Shown piece by piece: positions 52,745-61,061 of a stretch of 64,000 nucleotides of DNA; position 1 is the stretch's first letter; each line of letters begins with the position of its first letter. The notes under the pieces are model-generated. The model was given only the letters and a program-made list of their open reading frames with translations, made no database searches and was not told the DNA's origin. The DNA is taken from assembly GCF_010731655.1 (NCBI RefSeq), contig NZ_AP022619.1:1984001-2048000 (forward strand), given 5' to 3'. This stretch comes from Mycobacterium paraseoulense (GTDB taxonomy: Bacteria > Actinomycetota > Actinomycetes > Mycobacteriales > Mycobacteriaceae). Made by a program: the position numbers and the translations under genes.

Positions 52745-53737
52745 TCACCGACTTGACCGCCCTGGCGGTAGCTCGCGCAGTGCACCGATAGCCGCGTTGG
52801 TCGCATTGGCCAGCACAATGGCATCATCGCCCACAACTATCGGCCCCCATTTGGCCCCTGGCGGGCGTTCGCGGCGTTGCTGGTGTGATGGCCTAGGGAT
52901 AGGGCCATCGTCGCCCACCGTTGGCGCTGGGCCGCCATGCGGCGTTTTGTCAGATTGAATGCCGTATTCATTCTGTGAATATGAATCCTGCTGGTAATCA
53001 CCGTAATTCGGCTGCCGGTACTCAACACCGCTGTTGGGAGAGGCAGGTGCGGGTGTGTAGTTGGATTGTGGCTCACTCACATTCGGGTCCGAATCTTCGA
53101 TGCCTCTCGCGCGACGCGATTCGGCTCTTGTGCCGGTTGCGATGTCATCGAAGATTTCCTCAAAGCCTGATTGCTGACCCGCAGACAGCACAACGGTTTC
53201 CGGTGCCTTCAAACCCGCGCGATCTAACGCGCTATTCGTGGCAGCCAACTGAACGTTCTCGCTCTGCGCGTCAGTTGCCAATCCCAGCAGGTGTTTTGCC
53301 ATCCTATCGGCGGCGTTCTCTAAACGAGCACGTGCGGCCATCTTGACATGTTTTGCAGCTCCACCGTGGAAGCGGCAAACGGTGCTGCCGGTGATAGCAG
53401 CGTTCTTACACTGCTCACCAGTCTTCTTGTGTGCTTTGCACCGTCGTTCTGGCACAGGACCATACGGCCAGTCTCGTTGTGGCTCGATAGGTTCACTGCT
53501 TTGATAGGTCGTCGCATGCACCACGACAGGCAACCGATCTCCGCTCGACTCCTCAACCGAAACAACCTCGACATCAATAGCGTTGGCGCCTAATATTTGA
53601 GCAATTTCACTGTCGGTCAATCCAAACGATTTCAATACATCTTCATTCAACTCGTCATCTTCTAGCGTTGCCTTCAAATCGGCCAGTGCTCTCGCCCGCT
53701 TTCGTGATGCCTTCTGCGCGTCTGTCAACCTAGTCAT
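52745..53737 (-). CDS. Zn-binding HGG-motif phage protein (small-terminase-like)
   Basis: 330 residues. RRCKAHKKTGEQCKNAAITGSTVCRFHGG at about 98-126 is the C-H-C-C-H metal motif of phage proteins often placed before terminase genes. An N-terminal helical part (residues 1-60) could be the DNA-binding oligomerisation domain; the C-terminal 120 residues are low-complexity with Asn/Tyr/Gln repeats. If it marks the satellite's DNA for packaging, it could redirect a helper phage's large terminase; that is inference. Overlaps the upstream gene by 8 bp. Confidence 0.65.
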   Translation of the reverse strand: MTRLTDAQKASRKRARALADLKATLEDDELNEDVLKSFGLTDSEIAQILGANAIDVEVVSVEESSGDRLPVVVHATTYQSSEPIEPQRDWPYGPVPERRCKAHKKTGEQCKNAAITGSTVCRFHGGAAKHVKMAARARLENAADRMAKHLLGLATDAQSENVQLAATNSALDRAGLKAPETVVLSAGQQSGFEEIFDDIATGTRAESRRARGIEDSDPNVSEPQSNYTPAPASPNSGVEYRQPNYGDYQQDSYSQNEYGIQSDKTPHGGPAPTVGDDGPIPRPSHQQRRERPPGAKWGPIVVGDDAIVLANATNAAIGALRELPPGRSSR

Positions 53738-53957
53738 TTCCCTGCCCTTCCAATTGAATCCGATAACGTCGAACCTCAGTATCAGTCGAACAGTGTGCGG
53801 TGCGTTCTAGTGACCGTCGCCGATCATCGAACCTGTGTCTGTGTATTCCTCGGCAATACGGGCATTTAATACTCACCAGAACGCCACCCGGTTCGTTGGC
53901 CGCCACAACCGTTAACACCGATACGTATGGACTCGGTTGCGCCACTGAGTTATTCAC
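53730..53957 (-). CDS. Small Zn-ribbon-like protein, 75 residues
   Basis: Contains CPYC at residues 32-35, His residues at 39 and 41 and a Cys at 56, a probable zinc site. The stop overlaps the next start (ATGA). Family not recognised; typical of phage small regulatory or packaging accessory proteins. Confidence 0.65.
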   Translation of the reverse strand: MNNSVAQPSPYVSVLTVVAANEPGGVLVSIKCPYCRGIHRHRFDDRRRSLERTAHCSTDTEVRRYRIQLEGQGND

Positions 53958-54023
53958 TGCATCGGTAAGCCTTCATTCAACCTTGCTGTCTTGCACTGTG
54001 ACGATTCGTCTTCGATCGGCCTT

Positions 54024-54187
54024 GTACGTTTGTACGCCCCTTAGTAAGTGGGGCGCGTACAAGTACCGCGTACAAGCCCGTACGAGCTGCGTACAAGCTC
54101 CTGACCAGCGCAGATATCGCGCCGGACGCCCGAGCGTACAAGCCCGTACAAGCCCGCGTACGAGACCCCGCGTACAAGCCCGCGTAC
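54024..54187. repeat. Array of 12 GTAC-centred repeats (iteron-like)
   Basis: GTAC occurs 12 times in 164 bp, mostly within CGTACAAGCCCG or CGTACGAG; the first lies in inverted orientation (CTTGTACG). It separates the ATPase gene from the small Zn-protein gene. The spacing of many units is 10-14 bp. It is a candidate replication origin or protein-binding array. Frames across it are repetitive and not believable as protein. Confidence 0.8.
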
Positions 54188-54206
54188 GAGCGAATTGAAC
54201 CGTCCA

Positions 54207-55550
54207 TCAATCACCGTCTAGCGCGACGATCTTAGCTTCAATACTGGCAAGTTCTTGGACGGCCTCCTGTTTCTTGCGTTTGGCTGCGTCTTTGGCGACA
54301 TCTTCACCAGATGGCACGATTCGCCATATCTTGCAGGGGTTTCCACCACGGCGCCCCTCGATGCGTTCATACGGGCTGCCCTCTTTGATCCACTTGTTGA
54401 GTTGGCGGTTGATCTTTTGCCTGTTTGCCTCGTAGGCGGCGTCTTTGGGCTGCGTTTTGAACGCCGCCCATACAAGTTCGGCATCCGTTTGACCGCCAAG
54501 ACCAGCGTTCACCAACGCACCGACCGTGACATCACGCCAGTTTGGTGCCGACTTGCTGGTCCCGCTTAAAGAGTCATCGCGGTATTCGATCGGCCGAAAT
54601 GGGTTGCCATACGGCGCTTTGAGCTGGGTTAGTTCACGTAGCGAATCAGAGATGTCACTAGCCCAGATATTGCAGACTGACCCCATACCGGCTGTGAGAA
54701 ACCGCGAACCGAAAACGTCGGCCAACTGGCGAGGTTTGGCGTTTTGCTGCGTGGCCTTGCGGTTGTGGTGACAACACCCAAACTCTACGCCCTGTTCGAT
54801 GATGTGTTGCATGGCTTCGTTAAACGCCGCCCCGGCGTCATTATCATTGGGATTGGACACCATGTCCTTGACGCTGTCTACAACGACCAGGCCGACATCG
54901 TCTCCGCCGAGATCTAGACACCATTGGGCGAACAGCCGCGGGTCATCATCGCATTGAAACGGAACCGAACCGCGCCAAAATCGCAGCCGAAGCTTCAACA
55001 ACTCGCGTGCGGCCGGATCGCTGGTATCAACCATGCGCAAGACCGATTCTTGAATCTGTGCAGGGCGGTCCATCGCTAGATAGATGGTCACACGATCATC
55101 TGGTGTCACAGGAAACCCGAGGACGTCGCTATCAAGTAGACCACTGCGGGCCAACGCAATCTGTTGCATAAGGGTCGACTTGCCAGTCCCGTCGCTACCA
55201 AAGAGCATGAAGCCCTGCTCCTTTGGCCAGGGCACCACGGTCCCTTTGCCCCAGATTGGTTCGCCCACCTGTCTAGACTCCAAGAACGTCAGGCCATCAA
55301 AGAGCTTGTCTTCTGCTGTGGCCAGGAGCTTTTGAGCTTCAACGTTCTTGACAACCTGATTCGCCTGCCGCTCTAAGAGCCTTCTGGCGACTAGCTTGTC
55401 TAGGTCGCCGTTGGACTCAGTCAATTCGCCATCTGGACAGTCAAGCCATGCGTAGTCGTCAGAATCGCCGTTTCCGTTGATGGCCCAGACATTCGGCTCG
55501 ACCTGCGTCAGCGCAATGCCGTTGCGAGCCTGCGGGTTTGGAGCTAGCAT
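54207..55550 (-). CDS. RepA/DnaB-like AAA-superfamily ATPase (replicative helicase type)
   Basis: 447 residues. Walker A GSDGTGKST at 118-126, Walker B GLVVVDS at about 220-226, and a later CCHHNRKATQQ segment as in RecA-fold RepA helicases. The C-terminal 130 residues are a winged-helix-like region. Together with the primase-polymerase upstream it forms a minimal replication pair. The GTAC array lies immediately downstream and could be its loading site. Helicase polarity and partners are unknown. Confidence 0.85.
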   Translation of the reverse strand: MLAPNPQARNGIALTQVEPNVWAINGNGDSDDYAWLDCPDGELTESNGDLDKLVARRLLERQANQVVKNVEAQKLLATAEDKLFDGLTFLESRQVGEPIWGKGTVVPWPKEQGFMLFGSDGTGKSTLMQQIALARSGLLDSDVLGFPVTPDDRVTIYLAMDRPAQIQESVLRMVDTSDPAARELLKLRLRFWRGSVPFQCDDDPRLFAQWCLDLGGDDVGLVVVDSVKDMVSNPNDNDAGAAFNEAMQHIIEQGVEFGCCHHNRKATQQNAKPRQLADVFGSRFLTAGMGSVCNIWASDISDSLRELTQLKAPYGNPFRPIEYRDDSLSGTSKSAPNWRDVTVGALVNAGLGGQTDAELVWAAFKTQPKDAAYEANRQKINRQLNKWIKEGSPYERIEGRRGGNPCKIWRIVPSGEDVAKDAAKRKKQEAVQELASIEAKIVALDGD

Positions 55551-55605
55551 TGTCGTATCCCTTTGAGGTTATGACGGCCTGATCCGGCCTTAACCCTGGC
55601 GAGTG

Positions 55606-55628
55606 CCCCCGGTCTGCCCAGCCGGGGG
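55606..55628. terminator. GC hairpin between primase and ATPase genes
   Basis: CCCCCGG / CCGGGGG with a 9-nt loop, followed by TTTCGTTCTCTCT on the plus strand. The flanking genes run leftward, so it may be an attenuator in the leader of the ATPase gene or a stop for antisense transcripts. Confidence 0.45.
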
Positions 55629-55701
55629 TTTCGTTCTCTCTATTCGCGAGCGTGTTCCTCGATGAAGCTTTGAACCGTCACGGTGACGTTATGAGGTCTG
55701 C

Positions 55702-56607
55702 TCACGGTAGGGCCAGCTTTGTCGAATATCGCCGTGAGTCAGAGCCTTTGGCGCGGTCACTGCGCAGCTTCAAGAGGTCCAAATCTGTTGCCTGGGCGAT
55801 GTCTGCGGCCCATACGCATAGCCTAGAAAACTCAGCCGGGGATCGATCCCATCGCTGGCGCAGTGTGGCAACTACTTTGGCCGCCGGCACGTAGCCGATC
55901 CGTGCTTCGCAAAAACCGACCTTGAGAGCTTCACGCATGGCGTCGTGCGGCGACTGGTTACGCAGCAACTTTTTGTGCAGCATCACCATGGCCTCTAGTT
56001 TGTGGGGCCGTTGGTTGTCGGACCACGTTTCGAGCACTGCAGTCAAGCTCATCCCCACGGCCCCTGCCTCTTGGCTCAGCGTGAGGAACGCTCTAGCTTC
56101 ATTCGTGAGATTTGGGACGGGTCCTGTCGTCAGCCAACGGTATTGGCCGTCCTTGGTGTGCGATGTCGGCGCGGCGATGATGACCGTATTGCCGGAACGG
56201 ACATCGCCGACCACCTGGCCGTTTTGGTTACGCAGCTTGCCAGAGACAAATTTCTCGCTGGTCGCAAAGACACGGTGCCCGCGCACCGAACCACCAAGTC
56301 GGCTTAGCTGTATGGCGCCTTCATCCAGCGGTTTTAGGTCATCGGTCAAAATATCGACGTCCAGATCAGCAGCGATCGCACCCGAGCGGCCCATGTGCAA
56401 CGCGATTCCAGCGTTAGGGTGTTTGGCCCAAAATCGTCCGATCTTGGCAAGATCGCGTGTTGTCCAGCGCGGCCAACCTTTGCCCAGATATGAACCGGGG
56501 TTGCGGTAATCCGTTGGTTTGGTTGGCGCGATGTACCAACCCGCAGCCGCATAGGCAGGGGCGGCTTGGGCAGGGGTTAGCCCATTAACGTCGGGAATAC
56601 AGAGCAT
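55702..56607 (-). CDS. Bifunctional DNA primase-polymerase (prim-pol domain)
   Basis: 301 residues from ATG 56607, overlapping the previous stop (TAATG). The AEP/prim-pol core shows GITLHMG-like beta strand, catalytic DLDVD at 81-85, GHRVFAT, and VIIAAPTSHTKDGQYRWL. A C-terminal helical part follows. Such enzymes start DNA synthesis on mobile elements without host DnaG. This gives the element its own replication start, a feature of phage satellites and of the phiRv elements. Confidence 0.85.
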   Translation of the reverse strand: MLCIPDVNGLTPAQAAPAYAAAGWYIAPTKPTDYRNPGSYLGKGWPRWTTRDLAKIGRFWAKHPNAGIALHMGRSGAIAADLDVDILTDDLKPLDEGAIQLSRLGGSVRGHRVFATSEKFVSGKLRNQNGQVVGDVRSGNTVIIAAPTSHTKDGQYRWLTTGPVPNLTNEARAFLTLSQEAGAVGMSLTAVLETWSDNQRPHKLEAMVMLHKKLLRNQSPHDAMREALKVGFCEARIGYVPAAKVVATLRQRWDRSPAEFSRLCVWAADIAQATDLDLLKLRSDRAKGSDSRRYSTKLALP

Positions 56608-57209
56608 TACCAACCGCCAAATGTTGCCGGGTGGCTATCGTCAAGCGGATTATTGAGTGGCCAATCAAGTTTCATGTCATAGGGGTTCGGGTCATCAAAC
56701 CAATCACGGCACCTACCGCAGACTTTGTACAGGCACAAGTAATCACCAAAACCTACACTGAGTAGATGATTCGCGTTGTGTTGTTGGCAGCCATAGCTGA
56801 CCTCTACATCGCAATCAACGCGTTGGTCCGAAAAGTACCTATTCACAACGTCATTGAGTTCTGATAGTGGGAACGCCACGCGTGTGTCAAAACCTACCAA
56901 AATGCACGGACCATCGACTCGTTCACCCCAGTCTAAGTGGCATTCAACCGTGCTTGCTGCGAGCTTGCGCTCGTTTTTATCGCGCGTTTGCTGAATGCCG
57001 TTGTGCACAATGTCTTTGGTCATCACGTCAATGTCTGTCCAATCAACCACCAGAGGTTGATTACTGCGACCGGTCAACTGGTTTTCGCGGTGGGCGGCGT
57101 TGATCCTCTGGTGGATCTCGCGGTACTTGCTATAACCGGAAAACGGATCATGTGTCTCAGGGTCAAATGTATTGCGGTCGAATGATGCAGGGTCGGGAAA
57201 CCATACCAT
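56607..57209 (-). CDS. Cys-containing hypothetical phage protein
   Basis: 200 residues from ATG 57209 (GGAGG 4 bp upstream). Not recognised. Contains Cys at several positions including YGCQQH and YKVCGRCRDWFDD, a possible metal site. The overlap with the prim-pol gene and with the acidic microprotein gene shows tight operon structure. Possibly an accessory replication protein. Confidence 0.7.
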   Translation of the reverse strand: MVWFPDPASFDRNTFDPETHDPFSGYSKYREIHQRINAAHRENQLTGRSNQPLVVDWTDIDVMTKDIVHNGIQQTRDKNERKLAASTVECHLDWGERVDGPCILVGFDTRVAFPLSELNDVVNRYFSDQRVDCDVEVSYGCQQHNANHLLSVGFGDYLCLYKVCGRCRDWFDDPNPYDMKLDWPLNNPLDDSHPATFGGW

Positions 57210-57307
57210 TATTCCTCCCAATTCAATGCTGGGTCGTCAATTGCGTTGTCGTCAATTGCGTTGTCGTCCAGTTCATCTGACGAATCATCGATACGAGGAT
57301 TGGTCAT
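57209..57307 (-). CDS. Acidic microprotein, 32 residues
   Basis: From ATG 57307, overlapping the HTH gene's stop (ATGA), to TAA 57209-57211, which overlaps the next ATG. The residues are almost all acidic or small, with the unit AIDDN repeated twice (encoded by a 15-bp direct repeat). No hydrophobic core. It may be a coupling peptide that keeps translation moving, or an acidic DNA-mimic-like or adaptor peptide. Its place in an unbroken chain of overlapping starts argues that it is translated. Confidence 0.6.
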   Translation of the reverse strand: MTNPRIDDSSDELDDNAIDDNAIDDPALNWEE

Positions 57308-57519
57308 ACTGAACCCGATTCCAACCATTCATCAAGCCAGCGGACCTCAAAATAGACCTTGTGGTCGCGCACCAACTTGCGCAACGTTCCCTTTTTGTAG
57401 GCGTGGTATCGCAGGGTGTGTTTTGTGATATGCGGATACGCCTTTTGGCAATACTCCGTTGCTTCCGACAGCGTCAAACGGCGCTGCGGAGATTCAATTT
57501 CCAAAGATGGAATGGACAT
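57304..57519 (-). CDS. HTH/excisionase-like DNA-binding protein
   Basis: 71 residues. RLTLSEATEYCQKAYPHITKHTLRYH is a winged-HTH of the excisionase/MerR type and KVYFEVRWLDEWL its wing and C-terminal helix. First gene of the leftward replication operon, divergent from the capsid-like gene, so it is a good candidate for the element's repressor or excisionase. Confidence 0.75.
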   Translation of the reverse strand: MSIPSLEIESPQRRLTLSEATEYCQKAYPHITKHTLRYHAYKKGTLRKLVRDHKVYFEVRWLDEWLESGSV

Positions 57520-57818
57520 ACATTCAATTCCGGTCGCAGACTGGGAAATTCGGGCCGATCCGCCCTGATTGACCTAGCCTACCTCGAATTGCACTGGCGC
57601 ACAATGGTGTTGGGCTGGCATGTCCCTTGACGCCCTGGTCTGCCCTGGACGACAATGGCGCTAGGAGCACGGGCGTAATGCGGCCCGGTGAGTATCCTCT
57701 TAGGCCGGTGCCGCGAGAGTGGAGAGAGCCGCCGTTCACCTGCGAATTCGGTTTCCTACCACCGGATTCCGCAGGGGGCAACGGCTTGTTTGCATAACTT
57801 TCGCGAAAGGTGTTCAAA

Positions 57819-58982
57819 ATGGCCACGATTGCTAGCGCATACGCCAAGGATGATCTTTGGCCCTACCCGTTACCCTTCGGTTTTGAAGGTGGCGCTTCAA
57901 CAGAGGCAGACGCCCTTGTCTCGGTGTCAGGCGATGGTGTGGATTTGAATGTGATTTGGCGGCAAGTCTCTGAAGCGATCACGGCTTGGAACGCTGAAAG
58001 AAGTTCCATCACTGCACTTTTGGCGTTTTCGACGGCTAACACCGCTGACGCAATTCCGCAGTCCAGTTCATCTGACTCATTTGAAGTTGCTACGGAGTGG
58101 GGCGAACCTGAGTCGCTGCGGGCGCCAACCGAGCATCTCTTGCTCGGCTATTCATTTGAAGATTACGACCGTGCGATTCGTTCTAGCTGGAAGTTCATGC
58201 GGGCCGCCACTGCCGAACAGATTCGCGCACAGTTCAATTACGGTCTAGAGGCAGACAACCGTTTGGTCAACGGAACGTTGCTGCAAGCCCTATTTTCTAA
58301 TACGCCCGACGTGAACGAGTGGAACCATACGGTCTACCCGCTCTACAACGGCGACAATTACGTTCCGCCAGACTATTTGGGCAAATCGTTCACCGCTCCG
58401 CACAACCACTACCTTGTCTCAGAGGGTGCCGTGGTTGACTCTGGTGATATCGAAACATTGCTGAAAACGGTTACCGAACATGGGTTCAATGAGCCTGGCG
58501 CTCAGTTGATCCTCCTGTGCAATCCTGAAGAGGGCGAGGTCATCAGCACTTTCAAAGCAGGTGTCGAGAACCAGAACAACCAAATCGCGCACCATGATTT
58601 CATCCCTTCTGCCGGGAGTCCCGCTTGGTTGACGCCTGAAAACATCGTGGGAAAAGTTGCCCCGGCGGAGTTTAACGGGCTTAAAGTCTCAGGATCGTAT
58701 GGTCCGCTTTGGGTGATCGAAACTGACTATGTGCCAGCCAAATACGCCGCTGTGGTGAGCACGTACGGAAAGAATTCGCCGAACAACGCGATTGGCTTTC
58801 GCGAGCACGTCCAACCCGTCTACCGTGGCTTGCGGGTCATCCCTGGCCCTGTTCCTGCCTATCCGATCACCGAAAGCTTTCTTTCGCGCAGTTTCGGCGT
58901 TGGTGTTCGTCGGCGCGGCCAGGCCGCAGTGATGCAAGTGAAGGCCGCTGGCGACTACGAAGTCCCCGAGATCCCGAAGTAG
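57819..58982 (+). CDS. Phage major capsid-like protein (HK97-fold candidate)
   Basis: 387 residues from ATG 57819 (GAAAGG 7 bp upstream). Residue composition and order resemble phage major capsid proteins: a short N-terminal arm, a long alpha/beta middle with LILLCNPEEGEVISTFKAGV (spine-helix type), WVIETDYVPAKYAAVVSTYG near the P/A-domain end, and a C-terminal GFREHVQPVYRGLRVIPG. No prohead protease or scaffold gene is next to it, as might be expected if a helper supplied them or assembly needed none. Fold assignment is by pattern, not by strong motif. Confidence 0.7.
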   Translation: MATIASAYAKDDLWPYPLPFGFEGGASTEADALVSVSGDGVDLNVIWRQVSEAITAWNAERSSITALLAFSTANTADAIPQSSSSDSFEVATEWGEPESLRAPTEHLLLGYSFEDYDRAIRSSWKFMRAATAEQIRAQFNYGLEADNRLVNGTLLQALFSNTPDVNEWNHTVYPLYNGDNYVPPDYLGKSFTAPHNHYLVSEGAVVDSGDIETLLKTVTEHGFNEPGAQLILLCNPEEGEVISTFKAGVENQNNQIAHHDFIPSAGSPAWLTPENIVGKVAPAEFNGLKVSGSYGPLWVIETDYVPAKYAAVVSTYGKNSPNNAIGFREHVQPVYRGLRVIPGPVPAYPITESFLSRSFGVGVRRRGQAAVMQVKAAGDYEVPEIPK

Positions 58983-58984
58983 CC

Positions 58985-59176
58985 ATGATGGCTAGAGACT
59001 CCGGCTATCGAACGGGCGTCGGTTATGACTTGCCGCCAATCGGTTCTGCCGAAATCCTCGCACGCGACGATGATTCAACCGATTTTGGCTTACCCGTTGG
59101 CTACGACGATCCAACGGCCTACCGTGGCAAGACACCGCAGTCGGAACCCATCATTGGTGTAGGTCGAAACCGTTGA
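58985..59176 (+). CDS. Small hypothetical protein after the capsid gene
   Basis: 63 residues from tandem ATGs at 58985/58988, 2 bp after the capsid stop. Gly/Asp/Pro-rich, no hydrophobic core. Probably co-transcribed with the capsid gene; a head-decoration or tail-of-operon protein is possible. Confidence 0.55.
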   Translation: MMARDSGYRTGVGYDLPPIGSAEILARDDDSTDFGLPVGYDDPTAYRGKTPQSEPIIGVGRNR

Positions 59177-59313
59177 CCGGCTCACGTGGGCCTGCCAGAT
59201 GCATGATGCAAGTGCACATGTGCATTTGATCCAATCGCGGCATTTGAATCGGACAGGCATCCAATCAGGCCGTTTTGGTTCATCGGGCGGTTCATTCGTG
59301 GCGTGAGATCGAT

Positions 59314-60447
59314 CTATGTGTCCATTCGCGGGTCATAGTCACCTATTGTGATCCCGGCTGCAGTCAGTCGTTCAAGCTTCTTAGCACACATGTTCTCAAA
59401 CCAATTGTTTTCGGCGCCGGACCACCTGTGGTTTTCAATGAAGTTTTGACCCATGCTTGCCAGCAAGACGTCTTCGAATCGGGTTAATTGCCCCATGCGC
59501 GACCCGTGGATTATTCTGCTGATCTGGTCGTCATTGTAGCCAGATAGGGCGTGGTCCACTTGTTTAATGTTGGTGAACCCCAATCGTTGGAGGAGCCGCG
59601 TTGCGAAACTGTAACTCCACTCTCTCATTCGGCCGTCTTCGCCGTACTTTTTATCCAGCAATGCCTGCAGGCTGTCAGAAGTAAGTTCGAGGTTATCTAG
59701 ATCCCCGGCAGCGATGCGTTTGCGAGCGTCCTCCTGCAGCTCTTGATGCGCATCAGCAAGCGCTTGGAATTCGCGGTCACCGATCTCAAGCATGCCGGCC
59801 AGCGCTAAGAACCTACGACTAATTTCCTTCGGCAGAACATCGACCGCTTTGTACTGAATCTCATGCTCAATCTCTGCCCATGCATGCTGCAGTATCGTGC
59901 GAACTTGAAGCTCGGCTACCAAACCCCGAAACCGCGCATACTCAGGCAATGCAAGTCGGTTCTCTTTCAACTTAACCAGATAATGGATACTCTGGTATCC
60001 TAAACGCGCCTCACCGCTTATTTCGCCTCCGCGATCATTCCGCTCGATAATCTCAAACTCGTTCTTTATTATGTCGTCGACATCTTTCAGCGACAGCAAG
60101 AAGAACGTTATAACACGGGCCGCAGCGAGATCGGTTATGTCGCGAAGCGGATTTGGGTATTTCGGCCTTTCGGGGTCCTCGGGATCGGGAGACGCGGCCT
60201 TCTTACCAAAGCTGTCGATTTCTTTGGCCCTGGACTCAATCGAATGAACAAGCACCTCGGCGTGCTTTAGAGATCGAACAAGGATGTCTTCAACTGTGCC
60301 AGCGAAATCTTGGTAGGTCCCGCGGATTCGACGGTATCTGTCCTCTGCTTCCGCTTGGTGAGCTTCGAAGTCGAACGGAGCCGGTCCTTCCGGCACGTCG
60401 ACAGGTACGGCGGAATGCGATGTCGGACCCTCAGACATCGACATCAC
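59314..60447 (-). CDS. RelA/SpoT-domain (p)ppGpp-synthetase-like protein (cargo)
   Basis: 377 residues. The synthetase fold is complete: R73-x-K75, S79 and K82/K83 in SIESRAKEIDSFGKKA; D103/D106 in DITDLAAARV; GYQSIHYLVKL at 150-160; and catalytic Glu179 in ELQVRTILQHAWAEIEHE. About 175 more helical residues follow without an obvious TGS or ACT domain. Small synthetases of this type include stress synthetases, toxSAS toxins and phage-defence proteins (CapRel-like). Location beside attR, oriented against the capsid genes, suits a cargo defence gene; no separate antitoxin ORF is seen. Confidence 0.88.
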   Translation of the reverse strand: MMSMSEGPTSHSAVPVDVPEGPAPFDFEAHQAEAEDRYRRIRGTYQDFAGTVEDILVRSLKHAEVLVHSIESRAKEIDSFGKKAASPDPEDPERPKYPNPLRDITDLAAARVITFFLLSLKDVDDIIKNEFEIIERNDRGGEISGEARLGYQSIHYLVKLKENRLALPEYARFRGLVAELQVRTILQHAWAEIEHEIQYKAVDVLPKEISRRFLALAGMLEIGDREFQALADAHQELQEDARKRIAAGDLDNLELTSDSLQALLDKKYGEDGRMREWSYSFATRLLQRLGFTNIKQVDHALSGYNDDQISRIIHGSRMGQLTRFEDVLLASMGQNFIENHRWSGAENNWFENMCAKKLERLTAAGITIGDYDPRMDT

Positions 60448-60667
60448 CTCGTTCCGCTACCGTCTAATTCAAGTGGGCTAGTGCGAGACGCGCGCTCCTC
60501 CCTAGGTTATCCGCTGTTCAGCGCCAGGAACACCGTGTGGGGTTTGCCGAACCGCCCTTGTATCAAGCGTTGTGCCAGTGGACTGCTGCCAGATTGCTGC
60601 CCGCGAAACCCGCTTGCGGCCTATGAAGCGGCATCTAGCAGAACGAAAAAGCCATTCTGAACTGCAC

Positions 60668-60722
60668 ATTTATGTGTGGGGCGGGCGGGGCTCGAACCCG
60701 CGACCAACGGATTATGAGTCCG
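60668..60722. repeat. Right attachment site (att core within tRNA)
   Basis: Identical to 48178-48232; runs from just beyond the tRNA 3' end to the anticodon stem, so insertion regenerates the whole tRNA. Confidence 0.9.
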
Positions 60723-60750
60723 CGGCTCTAACCAACTGAGCTACCGCCCC
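60677..60750 (-). tRNA. tRNA with CAU anticodon (Met elongator or Ile2)
   Basis: Minus strand reads GGGGCGG acceptor, D-arm AGCTCAGTTGGTTAGAGC, anticodon loop CTCATAA in CGGACTCATAATCCG, T-arm GCGGGTTCGAGCCCCGC-like and CCGCCCC with discriminator A. All arms pair. CCA is not fully encoded. CAU anticodon could be elongator Met or lysidine-modified Ile; identity elements cannot settle it here. It is the integration target of the mini-prophage. Confidence 0.93.
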
Positions 60751-60755
60751 TTTTA

Positions 60756-60955
60756 CTAACTAGCTGCGGATACGTTCTCCACCGTAACGGAATGCGCTCC
60801 GGCATACCGCAGCGCTTCCGATGGCCTTGCCGAGCGGGCGGCCACAGCGATCGAAGCTCTCGCCGCTGTCGTGTGTCCCAGAAGCGTTTTGCACGACTCC
60901 GAGGTTAGCGCCCGCTCTGATCGCGAGCGATGCGGCGGCGTGCGGGCTAAGTTGT
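60756..60955 (-). pseudogene. Decayed tyrosine-integrase C-terminal remnant
   Basis: Spread over two frames: SPHAAASLAIRAGANLGVVQN in one and LLGHTTAARA in the next, then DRCGRPLGKAIGSAA back in the first. These are the His-Arg, LLGH and final Tyr regions of an integrase with the frame broken at least twice. It lies 5 bp from the tRNA 5' end. It probably records an older element at this locus. Confidence 0.7.
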
Positions 60956-61061
60956 CGACGGGTAACGAGGACGAGCAGCTTTGACCGTGTGTGCGGTCGG
61001 CTGACGACAGCGTGCGCACGCCGACCATGGTCTGTTGTTGGTCTGCCGAATAGGAGTCGTG

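Larger units (their letters stand above)
48178..60722. mobile_element. 12.5-kb mini-prophage / phage-satellite-like element
   Basis: Bounded by a perfect 55-bp direct repeat (48178-48232 and 60668-60722); the right copy is part of an intact tRNA. Gene content: integrase, serine recombinase, primase-polymerase, RepA/DnaB-like ATPase with repeat array, small Zn proteins, capsid-like protein and accessory genes. Portal, large terminase, protease and tail genes are not seen. GC is lower than the flanks. Architecture resembles phiRv1/phiRv2 of M. tuberculosis in size and gene types. Confidence 0.88.

Noticed and set aside
54024..54187. CRISPR array
   Set aside because: Units are short (10-14 bp) with no spacers of constant length and no cas genes nearby.
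53977..54210. 77-codon frame across the GTAC array
   Set aside because: The translation is a by-product of the DNA repeat (recurring GLYA units) and has no ribosome site.
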